From an uncultured Clostridiaceae bacterium (GTDB taxonomy: Bacteria > Bacillota > Clostridia > TANB77 > CAG-508): a stretch of DNA of 15,374 nt. Under the pieces are notes generated by a model, which worked only from the letters and a program-made list of their open reading frames with translations, ran no database searches and was not told where the DNA came from. Of this stretch, positions 1-7,800 are shown one piece after another. Position 1 is the first letter of the stretch; every line of letters begins with the position of its first letter. The stretch spans positions 1 through 15,374 of the forward strand of contig CATXTS010000035.1 in the NCBI GenBank assembly GCA_958402495.1. The letters are read 5' to 3'. A program made the position numbers and the translations under genes.

Positions 1-2
1 TG

Positions 3-41
3 GAACAAAATTATTATAAACATAAACTAGAAAGAGTATAA
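3..41 (+). CDS. possible 3' end of an upstream gene
   Basis: The frame starting at base 3 is open from the window edge and gives the tail EQNYYKHKLERV before TAA at 39-41. The stop lies 22 bases before the GTG of the SecD-like gene, which is typical operon spacing. The other two forward frames also close within the first 30 bases, so the frame choice rests only on the plausible charged C-terminus. In many Clostridia a SecD/SecF pair follows the SCIFF peptide and its radical SAM maturase. That is a recollection about family context and cannot be tested on 12 residues. Confidence 0.3.
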   Translation, partial: EQNYYKHKLERV

Positions 42-63
42 AAAAAGTAGGAGGAAACAAATC

Positions 64-1443
64 GTGAAAGCAAAGAAGAGAATAAGAATAGTAGTGATTT
101 TATTGGCAATTATTTTAGTATCCGTAATTTCTTTTGTAGGAATTTTTGTACAAGATAAAAACCAAATGAAAAATGTAGTGCCAGAGTATCAATGGGGAAT
201 GGATTTGGCTGGTAGCAGAAGAGTGGAGTTACAGATTAATAAGAAAAATAAGACAGTTAAGTATGATGCTAATGGTAAGGTAATAGATAATTCAGACACG
301 ACAACAGAAGTTGCCAACACACAAGAAGAACCTTTTAATCCAGAAGAAAATTTAACAACTGAAAATTATAAAACAGCCAAAAAGGTGATTGAAAAAAGAT
401 TTAACCAGATGCAAGTTTCTGATTATACCATTAGACAAAATGAAGAAAATGGCAATATGATAATTCAAATTCCAGAAAATGAAGATACAGATTTAGTTAT
501 TTCTCAATTACAATCACAAGGTAAGTTTACGATTATAGATAATGATACAAAAGAAGTGTTAATGACCAATCAAGATATTGAGTCTGTAAAAGCTGGTTAT
601 GGAACAACTTCTACAGGTACAGCAGTATTTGTAAATATTCAGTTTAATAAAGAGGGAAAAGAGAAGTTTAAGAATATTACTAATACTTATGTGGAAACTA
701 AGAACGAGTCAGAAGAAACAAATGGGGAAGAAAATAGTAATACTTCTACCATTAAAAAGATACAAATTCAAATAGATGGGGAAACACTTCTTACTACTTA
801 TTTCTCTGAGGAAATTAGTAATGGATTGTTACAATTATCGGTAGGAGCATCTTCTAGTACAACAACAACTTCTGATATGCAAGGTTATTTATTACAAGCA
901 CAAAGTATGGCAACTTTATTAGATTCTGGTGCTGTACCAGTGGTATATGAAACGACACAAAATAAATTTGTAGCTTCTGCTATTCCAGCAAATATTAGAA
1001 ATATAGCTATTTATATAGCAATTGCCTTAGTAATAATTATGGTATGTTATATAACCATTCGTTACAAAAAAGAAGGTATTTTAGGTGCACTTACTTGGGT
1101 AGGGTATATAGCTTTATTACTACTTGCTGTAAGATATGGTAATGTTATGCTTACTGTAGAAGGCTTAATGGCAATTATTTTATCAGCTGGTATACAAGCC
1201 TATTTCCTACGCGATTTATTAAATGCTTGTAAAGAAATAGAAGATAGAAAACTAGCATTTAGCAAAACTTTTAGAAAACAGCTTATGCTATCAGTTCCTT
1301 TATGGGCAATAGCGGTTGTCTTTACATTTACAGGTTGGCAACCTATCTTTAGTTTTGGAATGACATTGTTCTGGGGCTTAATGATTGCTGTCATATATCA
1401 GTATGGTATTACCAGAACGGTAATGTTAGATGCACAAAAATAG
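64..1443 (+). CDS. secD: SecD-like protein translocase subunit
   Basis: This is a membrane protein of the SecD family, which works with SecF beside SecYEG and uses the proton gradient to help pull secreted proteins across the membrane. The GTG start is preceded by AGGAGG at 49-54. The 459 residues hold an N-terminal membrane segment (about 8-28), a degenerate family motif GMDLAGS at 45-51 (usually GLDLxGG), a periplasmic-type P1 region (about 100-300), the hallmark stretch QAQSMATLLDSGAVPVVYE just before the membrane block, and about five membrane segments from residue 313 to 452. A Ser/Thr/Glu/Asn-rich insert sits around residues 218-235. The next gene, the SecF-like partner, begins 27 bases after the stop, so the two are probably cotranscribed. 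Family assignment is confident. Activity is less certain because the first motif is eroded. Confidence 0.88.
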   Translation: MKAKKRIRIVVILLAIILVSVISFVGIFVQDKNQMKNVVPEYQWGMDLAGSRRVELQINKKNKTVKYDANGKVIDNSDTTTEVANTQEEPFNPEENLTTENYKTAKKVIEKRFNQMQVSDYTIRQNEENGNMIIQIPENEDTDLVISQLQSQGKFTIIDNDTKEVLMTNQDIESVKAGYGTTSTGTAVFVNIQFNKEGKEKFKNITNTYVETKNESEETNGEENSNTSTIKKIQIQIDGETLLTTYFSEEISNGLLQLSVGASSSTTTTSDMQGYLLQAQSMATLLDSGAVPVVYETTQNKFVASAIPANIRNIAIYIAIALVIIMVCYITIRYKKEGILGALTWVGYIALLLLAVRYGNVMLTVEGLMAIILSAGIQAYFLRDLLNACKEIEDRKLAFSKTFRKQLMLSVPLWAIAVVFTFTGWQPIFSFGMTLFWGLMIAVIYQYGITRTVMLDAQK

Positions 1444-1470
1444 AAGAATAAAAGAAAGAGGGCAAAATAG

Positions 1471-2127
1471 ATGAAAAAAACCATACAAGCCATTATTACA
1501 TTTTTATTAATAGCAGGTATTTTAATTTTATGTATTATGGGACTAAATGTAGGATTAACATATGCACAGAATAAACAAGTAGATATTTATATTGGAAAAG
1601 CATTTGATACACAAGATATAGAACAAATTGTAAAAGAAGTAACCAATGAATCTTTTGTTGTTATTCAAAAGGTTGAATTATATGAAGACATGGTATCTAT
1701 TACTACAAAGGAATTATCACAAGAACAATTAGAAGCCATTAATCAGAAGATAAATGAAAAATATGGTATTGAAAATAAGATAGAGGATTTAACAATTGTA
1801 AATAATGCGAATATTAGAGGTAGAGATGTAATAAAACCATATATTTTACCAATTGTCATTACTTTAGTACTGATTACTATCTATGCAGCAATTCGTTATA
1901 GAAAGCTAGGTATTGGTAAAATCATTTTGAAGGTAATAGGTTATCCAATTTTAGCACAGGCTGTTTTATTAAGTTTAATCGGAATTACCAGAATTCCAGT
2001 TACTTATGTTACTATTTCCATTGTATTAGCAGTATATGCTATTTCTTATATGGTAGTATTTGCAGGATTAGAGAAAAAAGAAAAAATGAACAAAGAAAAT
2101 AAAGAAGAAAAAGAAATGAAAAAATAG
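1471..2127 (+). CDS. secF: shortened SecF-like protein
   Basis: This is a likely partner of the preceding SecD-like protein. The ATG at 1471 follows the ribosome binding site AAAGAGGG (1455-1462). The 218 residues contain a membrane segment at about 7-30 ending in GLNVGLTYA, a degenerate form of the SecF GLDFxGG motif. A small soluble domain with two beta-alpha units follows (about 35-115), then about three membrane segments between 121 and 200, and a highly charged Lys/Glu tail. SecF is usually near 300 residues with six membrane segments. This protein appears to have about four, so it is shortened but ends cleanly, with a terminator directly after it. The SecF call rests on operon position and overall layout more than on conserved residues. 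Confidence 0.68.
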   Translation: MKKTIQAIITFLLIAGILILCIMGLNVGLTYAQNKQVDIYIGKAFDTQDIEQIVKEVTNESFVVIQKVELYEDMVSITTKELSQEQLEAINQKINEKYGIENKIEDLTIVNNANIRGRDVIKPYILPIVITLVLITIYAAIRYRKLGIGKIILKVIGYPILAQAVLLSLIGITRIPVTYVTISIVLAVYAISYMVVFAGLEKKEKMNKENKEEKEMKK

Positions 2128-2144
2128 TTTTAAAATAAGATACC

Positions 2145-2192
2145 AAAATAGACATTTTCCCATATAATAAGATAGGATAATGTCTATTTTTT
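2145..2192 (+). terminator. Rho-independent terminator of the secD-secF operon
   Basis: Two perfect 12-base arms, AAAATAGACATT (2145-2156) and AATGTCTATTTT (2179-2190), enclose a 22-base loop, and the right arm merges into a run of six T. It lies 17 bases after the SecF-like stop codon, as expected for the end of this transcript. Confidence 0.85.
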
Positions 2193-2205
2193 CTATATAG
2201 AAAAA
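2188..2205. repeat. perfect 18-bp palindrome
   Basis: TTTTTCTATATAGAAAAA reads identically on both strands. It overlaps the T tail of the preceding terminator and lies about 90 bases before the rhodanese gene. It could be an operator half-site pair for the downstream genes, or only part of the terminator region. Low-complexity AT content makes chance occurrence plausible. Confidence 0.45.
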
Positions 2206-2296
2206 GGATATGCCTATAGTGTAGCATAATGAAAAAAGAAAAATAAGGTATTATAAATAAAGAGAAGAACAAAAGAGAGGTGAAATAAGTTAAAAA

Positions 2297-2644
2297 ATGA
2301 AATTTTATGAAAAATTAAAACAGATATGGAAAGGTAGTACAAGAGAAAATAGAAGTACAGATTTAAGCTATGAAGAGGTAAAACAAAAGATGAAAATAGA
2401 GCCAGAAACAGCTTTAATAGATGTGAGAAGCCCTCAAGAATATAAGGAAGGGCATCTAGAAGGGAGTCTTAATTTACCACTTTATAGTTTACAAGCACAA
2501 GAAGCAGAAAAATTGCCGGACAAAAAACAAGCAATCATTGTATACTGCCAGTCTGGAAATAGAAGCAAGAAGGCCATGGAGATTTTAAGAAAAGATGGTT
2601 ATCAAAATGTTTGCCATATGCAAGGAGGATTAGATGGTATCTAA
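2297..2644 (+). CDS. single-domain rhodanese-like sulfurtransferase
   Basis: This is a small cytoplasmic rhodanese-fold protein of 115 residues. Such proteins carry sulfane sulfur on an active-site cysteine as a persulfide and pass it to acceptors such as cyanide, thiols or biosynthetic enzymes. The family signatures are visible: ALIDVRSPQEYKEGHLEGSLNLPL (about 39-62) and the six-residue active loop CQSGNR beginning at Cys84. The final MQGGLDGI resembles the usual GGxxxW ending but lacks the tryptophan. ATG 2297 is the only sensible start, since TAA lies in frame just upstream. The best Shine-Dalgarno, AGAGAGGTG (2274-2282), is an unusually long 14 bases away. The nitroreductase-like gene follows after 84 bases. 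The physiological acceptor cannot be read from the sequence. Confidence 0.88.
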   Translation: MKFYEKLKQIWKGSTRENRSTDLSYEEVKQKMKIEPETALIDVRSPQEYKEGHLEGSLNLPLYSLQAQEAEKLPDKKQAIIVYCQSGNRSKKAMEILRKDGYQNVCHMQGGLDGI

Positions 2645-2648
2645 TCCT
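2626..2648 (+). other. 10-bp hairpin at the end of the rhodanese gene
   Basis: The arms AGGATTAGAT (2626-2635) and ATCTAATCCT (2639-2648) pair perfectly around the loop GGT and span the stop codon at 2642-2644. No T run follows, so it is not a standard intrinsic terminator. It may protect the mRNA 3' end or reduce read-through into the next gene. Confidence 0.5.
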
Positions 2649-2728
2649 TAGTACGTTAAAAAATGTATAAGGGATAAACCACTTTAAATGAAACCTAATT
2701 TTTAAAAAAGTGAAAAAAGGAGTATTAA

Positions 2729-3461
2729 ATGGAAGAATCTATAGAAAAAAGAGTTTCAAGAAGGAACTTTTCTAAAGAGAAATTAAGTCAAGAAGAAATG
2801 AGTAAAATACAAAATTGGATAGACATTACTAATAAGCAGTCTCAGTTAAACATAGAATTTTTAGAAGATGGTAGTGAAGCTTTTAATAGTTTAAGTAAGA
2901 GCTATGGTATTTTTAGTCATGTTCGTTCTTTACTATTAATGAAAGGTAATCGGAAAGGATACCAATTTGGAAGAGAAAGTAGGCTATTATGGAGAAGACT
3001 TAATTTTAAAAATGACGCAATTAGGATTAGGAACTTGTTGGGTAGGGGGTACATATGACGATAGCAAATGGACAATACCAGAAGAGGAAAAGTTAGTATG
3101 TACTATTTTGGTAGGACATGTACAGAAATCACTAAAAGATAATGTTATCAGAATGGTTGCTTCTTCCAAAAATAGAAAGGACAGCAGAGAAAGAATCATA
3201 ACAAATGAGGAAATACCAGCATGGATAATGGAAGGATTAGAAGCAATAAGAATGGCACCAAGTGCTATGAATACACAAAAACCAATGCTATATTATAAAA
3301 ACAAGGACATTACGATGGGGGTTACAAAAGACGCAAAGTTTGACATGGTTGATTTAGGTATTGCTAAAAAACATTTTGAATTAGAAACCAAAAGAGGAAA
3401 ATTTGAATTAGGAAATGATGGCAAGTTTATGATTAACGATGTACAGGAACCAGAAAAATAA
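2729..3461 (+). pseudogene. nitroreductase-family gene with a +1 frameshift
   Basis: Two overlapping frames together encode one FMN-dependent nitroreductase-like protein of the TM1586 type. The first part, from ATG 2729 with AAGGAG at 2717-2722, gives EKRVSRRNFS at the start and the family stretch SYGIFSHVRSLLLMKGN. It then runs out of register and stops at 3058. The second part continues with DTNLEEKVGYYGEDLILKM, QLGLGTCWVGGTYD and APSAMNTQKP, and ends at 3461. Removing one G of the pair at 2957-2958 restores GNRKDTNLEEKVGYYGE with no lost residues, giving a protein of about 243 residues. As written the gene is broken and neither half holds a complete fold. A sequencing error is an equally good explanation. 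Members of this family reduce nitro compounds, flavins or quinones with NAD(P)H; the substrate here is unknown. Confidence 0.8.
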
Positions 3462-3483
3462 ATAGTATAAAACAGAAAAAGAG

Positions 3484-3539
3484 AAGGATGTATGAAGATA
3501 AGCTCCATTTAGCTTACTTTCATACGTCCTTTTATTTTA
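3484..3539. terminator. bidirectional terminator between convergent genes
   Basis: A 21-base arm at 3484-3504 pairs with 3511-3531 around the loop CCATTT. Reading across the arms there are three differences, one of which is a G-U pair on the plus strand. The plus strand continues into TTTTATTTTAT. The minus strand continues into an interrupted T run (TTCTCTTTTTC) after the stem. It sits between the nitroreductase-like gene and the minus-strand ytxC-like gene, so it can end both transcripts. Confidence 0.85.
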
Positions 3540-4388
3540 TTATCGAACATTATTTAATACCTTATAGGTTCTACAAATATTACAATCCGTGCAAATAAAA
3601 ATCCTGGTTCCAAAAATTAGCTTTAATGTATGGATGAATTCATCTTCATAACCAATTAAATGAATTTCTATTTTTTGAGGAAGCAAAGTTAATAAAGTGT
3701 TTAGAGCATAATCATTAGAAGAAAAAGTAATGTCGGATAAATATTGCGCATTAAAAATATAGTCATTTAAAGAGATGACATTTTTCTTTTCATCTAATAA
3801 AATAGATTCTCCATTGGTGTAAATTAGGTGGACTAAATCAGTTTGTGATTCTTTGGAATCGATATACATTTTTAATAGATTAATAAATTCTGTATACTCT
3901 TTTTCTATAATATAGCGATTAACAGCCTCATCAACAATATAATCTAGTGTGTCATGATATTCTTCTAAACGAAAAGTAACAAAGCCATCTAAAATCATGC
4001 TCTTATTTTCTAATAAATATTTTAAAACTGGTGTCCAAACTTCTTCTCTTCTATAATTTAGTTTTTCATCTTCATTTGATAAAATAAAGTCATAACAATT
4101 TTTTTCAATTAATTTATATTCAAAATCGTCAAAGTAAAAGTAATTATAAGTTAAAATCCTATTAAATAAAATAGGCTCAAAAAACAGAAGAACGCTATCG
4201 GTTATCATGTCTGCTAATGTATTGTAAAAGGTAAGTTCTTCTTCTCCTTTATAATGGATAATCACATTTTCATATATTTTAAATTTTCGATGAATATAAT
4301 AAACATTTTCTAATGTAATGGAATGGAGTCTTTTTAGCAGATAATTAATTATTTGCTGATTGTTCGTTTTGATACAAAAAGATTTCAT
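3540..4388 (-). CDS. ytxC: YtxC-like sporulation protein
   Basis: This 282-residue protein matches what I recognise as the YtxC family, a conserved protein of endospore formers annotated as sporulation-related with no known biochemical role. The most characteristic stretch is in the middle: ILDGFVTFRLEEY, followed by DEAVNRYIIEKEYTEFINLLKMYID (about residues 130-185), and then LLDEKKNVISLND. There is no signal peptide or clear membrane segment, so it is probably cytoplasmic. The C-terminus carries a pair of cysteines (CTDCNIC) that could bind a metal, which is my inference. The start is ATG at 4386-4388 with AGAAAGGGGA at 4399-4408 on the minus strand. The gene is monocistronic in this window, divergent from the leader ORF and toxin gene and convergent with the nitroreductase-like gene. 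Confidence 0.82.
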   Translation of the reverse strand: MKSFCIKTNNQQIINYLLKRLHSITLENVYYIHRKFKIYENVIIHYKGEEELTFYNTLADMITDSVLLFFEPILFNRILTYNYFYFDDFEYKLIEKNCYDFILSNEDEKLNYRREEVWTPVLKYLLENKSMILDGFVTFRLEEYHDTLDYIVDEAVNRYIIEKEYTEFINLLKMYIDSKESQTDLVHLIYTNGESILLDEKKNVISLNDYIFNAQYLSDITFSSNDYALNTLLTLLPQKIEIHLIGYEDEFIHTLKLIFGTRIFICTDCNICRTYKVLNNVR

Positions 4389-4411
4389 TACAAAAAAATC
4401 CCCTTTCTAAT

Positions 4412-4452
4412 ATATGTATTAGTATCTACTAAAAAGTTTTAGATATACATAT
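4412..4452. repeat. imperfect inverted repeat in the ytxC leader
   Basis: ATATGTAT (4412-4419) is matched by ATACATAT (4445-4452). Inside these, ATCT and AAAA pair with TTTT and AGAT, leaving small bulges. The element lies just upstream of the ytxC ribosome binding site on the minus strand, so it would be in the 5' leader or promoter. It may be an operator or a leader hairpin; base composition makes chance plausible. Confidence 0.35.
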
Positions 4453-4514
4453 TTTATTCGAAAAGGATTTTTTTGGTACCTTGTTTTAAAGTAAATACAG
4501 GGAATAAATAGGAA

Positions 4515-4531
4515 AGTCGAAATATGTCGGA
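4515..4531 (+). promoter_or_regulatory. tandem Spo0A-box-like heptamers
   Basis: AGTCGAA (4515-4521) and TGTCGGA (4525-4531) each differ by one base from the established Spo0A consensus TGTCGAA. Their starts are exactly 10 bp apart, so they would face the same side of the helix. They lie between a sporulation gene and the divergent toxin transcript. Binding is inference only. Confidence 0.35.
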
Positions 4532-4644
4532 ATAAAATTTGGAACAAATGGAAATAAATGGATATCGAAACACTGAAAAACCTTTGTAATGAACACTTAC
4601 AAATAAAATGATAAATAGACAGAAAAAAAGACAAGATGACAGTT

Positions 4645-4651
4645 TTCGACA
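4645..4651 (-). promoter_or_regulatory. perfect Spo0A-box match near the toxin leader
   Basis: TTCGACA on the plus strand is TGTCGAA on the minus strand, an exact match to the Spo0A box core, within CTGTCGAAAAC. It overlaps the best candidate -35 hexamer for the downstream transcript, so binding there could block the promoter. A seven-base match alone is weak evidence. Confidence 0.35.
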
Positions 4652-4678
4652 GATGTTTCAAATAAAATAAGATACAAT
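4646..4678 (+). promoter_or_regulatory. candidate promoter for the leader ORF and toxin transcript
   Basis: TCGACA (4646-4651) matches the -35 consensus TTGACA at five of six bases. A -10 could be TAAGAT at 4668-4673 (spacing 16) or TACAAT at 4673-4678 (spacing 21, too long for the usual enzyme). It lies 32 bases before the leader ORF start. This is a weak call; in AT-rich DNA such matches are common. Confidence 0.3.
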
Positions 4679-4709
4679 CAACTCAGAAAATAGAAAGGGG
4701 GAATTGTAT

Positions 4710-4802
4710 ATGAAAAACAAGATAAGATTCCTAAGAAAAAACGACAAAGTAGACAATAAGGAAAACTGTAAAAACTATTACCATGTGGTTTTGCGTGGGT
4801 AA
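4710..4802 (+). CDS. 30-residue leader or small peptide ORF
   Basis: ATG at 4710 is preceded by a very strong ribosome binding site, AGAAAGGGGG (4692-4701), eight bases away. The 30-residue product begins MKNKIRFLRKNDK, is highly basic and ends ENCKNYYHVVLRG. It has no hydrophobic segment and no recognisable family. The last ten codons and the stop at 4800-4802 lie inside the strong hairpin terminator at 4771-4816. A ribosome translating to the end would therefore cover the stem. The ORF is 48 bases upstream of the giant toxin gene on the same strand, which fits a leader peptide controlling read-through. It could instead be an independent small gene with its own terminator. I do not recognise it. 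Confidence 0.5.
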   Translation: MKNKIRFLRKNDKVDNKENCKNYYHVVLRG

Positions 4803-4816
4803 TAGTTTTATTTTTT
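4771..4816 (+). terminator. terminator or attenuator in the toxin gene leader
   Basis: Perfect 12-base arms AAAACTATTACC (4771-4782) and GGTAATAGTTTT (4798-4809) enclose a 15-base loop, and A plus six T (4811-4816) follow. The stem is mainly A-U pairs with a GG/CC closing pair. It ends 34 bases before the ATG of the giant Rhs gene and contains the stop codon of the small ORF. No obvious alternative promoter lies in the 34 bases after it, so transcription of the toxin gene probably has to read through it. Confidence 0.78.
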
Positions 4817-4850
4817 ACTAGTATTATTAAAATTTATAAGGAGAGGTGTT

Positions 4851-7800
4851 ATGAATAAAAAAGTAAAAATAGTACTAACTATTTTAGGAATACTACTTAT
4901 GTGGTTTATAGGGTTTTCTATAAACAATAAAGTATTGGCTAATGCAGAAGAAGCATTACCAGAATATGAGGTAAATGGGAAAATTCAAAGTGATACTACT
5001 TGGGAAAGAGGAATTTATTCTATAAATGGAGATTTAATTATATATCAGAATGTAACATTGACAGTGAAAGAAGGTTCTATTTTAAAGATAGATAATGAAA
5101 GAAGTATAAAGGTAGAAGGTAATTTTATATTAAATGGAACAGCAGAAAATAAAATAATGATAGAGTCAAAGCATGAAAATGAATATTGGATTAATTTGTA
5201 TGTAGGCGGAAAAATGCAAGCCAATTATACGAATATAAAAGATTTACAAGGAGCCAATGCAGGAGGAGAAGATTACTTTTTTGATATTTATGGTTATGTA
5301 TATTTAGATAATGTAGAAATAGGAAATGTAAAGCCAAATCATGAAATTTTAATGAAAGGCAAAGAACTTGTAATAAAAAATAGTGTGTTAGATTGTGAAA
5401 AAGTAAAGATAAATAATTATAACAAATTAGATATACAAAATAATACCGTAAATAGATTTGATATTAAAGAACTAATGAATGAAAATTATATTATAAAAGA
5501 TAATATAATTTTAAGTAATGAAGATAATGGAATAGAAATATATTGGCAAGGAATAGCCAATGAATTAAAAATGTATAATAATCTAAGGAAAGGACAAACC
5601 AGACAATTAATACAACTAACCAAAGGACAATTTACATGTAATGTTACTTTAAGTGGAAATAATAACGACTACTATTTTCCAAATGGCATGCAAGTAAGAG
5701 ATAATGTAACCTTAACAATACAAGAAGGTGTATCCTTAAAAATTGGAAAGGAAAAGAGTGTATTAATAGAAGGCGTACTAATACTAAATGGAACAGCAGA
5801 AAATAAAATAGCTATACAATCAAAAAATGAAGATGAATATTGGATTAACTTGTATGTAGGCGGAAAAGTGCAAGCCAATTATACGAATATAAAAGATTTA
5901 CAAGGAGCTAATGCAGGAGGAGAAGATTACTTTTTTGATATTTATGGTTATGTATATTTAGATAATGTAGAAATAGGAAATGTAAAGCCAAATCATGAAA
6001 TTTTAATGAAAGGCAAAGAACTTGTAATAAAAAATAGTGTGTTAGATTGTGAAAAAGTAAAGATAAATAATTATAACAAATTAGATATACAAAATAATAC
6101 TATAAATAGATTTGATATTAAAGAACTAATAAATGAAAATTATATTATAAAAGATAATACAATTTTAAGCAATGAAGATAATGGAATAGAAATATATTGG
6201 CAAGGAATAGCAAATGAATTAAAAATATATAATAATCTAAAACAGGGACAAACCAGACAATTAATACAACTAACCAAAGGACAATTTACATGTAATGCTA
6301 CTTTAAGTGGAAATAATAGCGACTACTACTTTCCAAATGGATTACAAGTTAGAAATGATGCCATATTAACAGTACAAGAGGGAGTAGCCTTAAGAATTGG
6401 AAAGGAAAAAAGTGTATCAATAGAAGGTGTACTAATATTAAATGGAACAGTAGAAAATAATATCAGTATACAGTCAAAAAATGAAGACGAATACTGGTTT
6501 AATATGTCTGTAGATGGAAAGATACAAGCTATCTATACAAACATAAAAGATTTACAAGGGGATAGCTCGGGAAATGAAAGCAATGCTCTTTATTTTCGAG
6601 GCTTTGCATATTTTGATAATGTAAAGATAAATAATGTAAAACCAAATCAAGGAATTTGGATAGATGGTCAAGAATTTGTTATAAAGAATAGTATATTAGA
6701 TTGTGAAAAAGTAAAGATAAATAATTATAACAAATTAGATATACAAAATAATACGATAAATAAACTCTATATTAAAGAATTAGTTAATGAAAATTACTTG
6801 ATAAAGGATAATAGTATTTTAAGTAATGAAGATAATGGAATAGAAATATATTTGCAAGGAATAGCAAACGAATTAAAAATGTATAATAATTTGAGGCAAG
6901 GTCAAACTAGACAACTAATTCAATTGACAAAAGGGCTTATTGTAACAAGTATGATATTACCTGAGAATAGCAATTATTATTTCCCAAATGGAATAGAAAT
7001 AAGGCAAGATGTTGCTTTAAGAGTAAATGAGGGAAGTACTCTATGTATAGGAAGAGACAAAAAAATTGACATATATGGAAATTTTATATTAAATGGAACA
7101 GCTGACAATAATGTAAGTGTACAATCTTTAAATGAAGGTGAATACTGGAATAATATATTTGCAAGTTCCTCTGGAACAATGGAAGTACAGTATGCAAACA
7201 TAAAAGGTTTTCAAGGAACGCATCATGATATATATGGTTTATTAGATTTTAGAAATGTCAATATAGAAACGGATAAAGAAGCCAGCTTTTATATAAATAC
7301 TACAATTACCAATATAGAAAATAGTACTATACAAGTAAATATAATAATAACATCTAACAATAGTAGTATTACAAATTCAAATATAGGAAATAGAACAATT
7401 GAAGTAAAAGTATCACCATCTCAAGATGCACTAGTTTTGATAGAAAATAATACTTTAGGAAATATAAAAATAACCAGTTTGCCTAATCAATATTTAATAA
7501 GGAACAATCAATTAACAGATGTAACAAAAACACCTTTAAATATTCCTATAAGGTATTTTAATAGTAATACCTTAACCTATATTTATAATAATGTTTTAGA
7601 GGGTCTAGATAAACAATATGTAAAATTGCCAGTAAGAGACGCTTTAGGGGATATTTATCTAACAGGAGATATGGACTATTATGTAGAAGGATGTTTATCC
7701 ATTCCAGAAGGAACAACCATGATAATTGACGAAGGTGCATTACTTAGATTATCAGCAGAAGGATATGTAGATGTATATGGAACCTTATACGTCAATGGAA

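Larger units (their letters stand above)
4389..4709. other. divergent intergenic region without a large gene
   Basis: No convincing protein-coding gene lies here; the minus-strand open frame at 4419-4661 has low-complexity composition and no ribosome binding site. The region must carry the promoters of ytxC (minus) and of the leader ORF/toxin transcript (plus). Several GGAAYAAAT-like direct repeats occur between 4500 and 4560, and Spo0A-box-like heptamers are described separately. I see no recognisable riboswitch or T-box. Confidence 0.6.

Noticed and set aside
1200..1394. Minus-strand open frame inside the SecD-like gene
   Set aside because: It lies fully within a well-supported gene on the other strand, has no ribosome binding site and shows no family features.
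2943..3058. Programmed frameshift in the nitroreductase-like gene
   Set aside because: There is no slippery heptamer of the usual kind and no known programmed frameshift in this family. A simple extra base explains the data better.
4419..4661. Minus-strand open frame of 80 codons in the intergenic region
   Set aside because: Its product is a Phe/Ile/Ser/His-rich low-complexity string, no Shine-Dalgarno precedes it, and it covers the leader and promoter zone of ytxC.
4389..4850. Riboswitch or T-box in the toxin leader
   Set aside because: I could find no T-box motif, no specifier stem and no recognisable riboswitch core. Only the single terminator hairpin and the small ORF are supported.
4968..6929. 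CRISPR-like or transposon repeats
   Set aside because: The repeats are long in-frame protein repeats with no short repeat-spacer pattern and no transposase.
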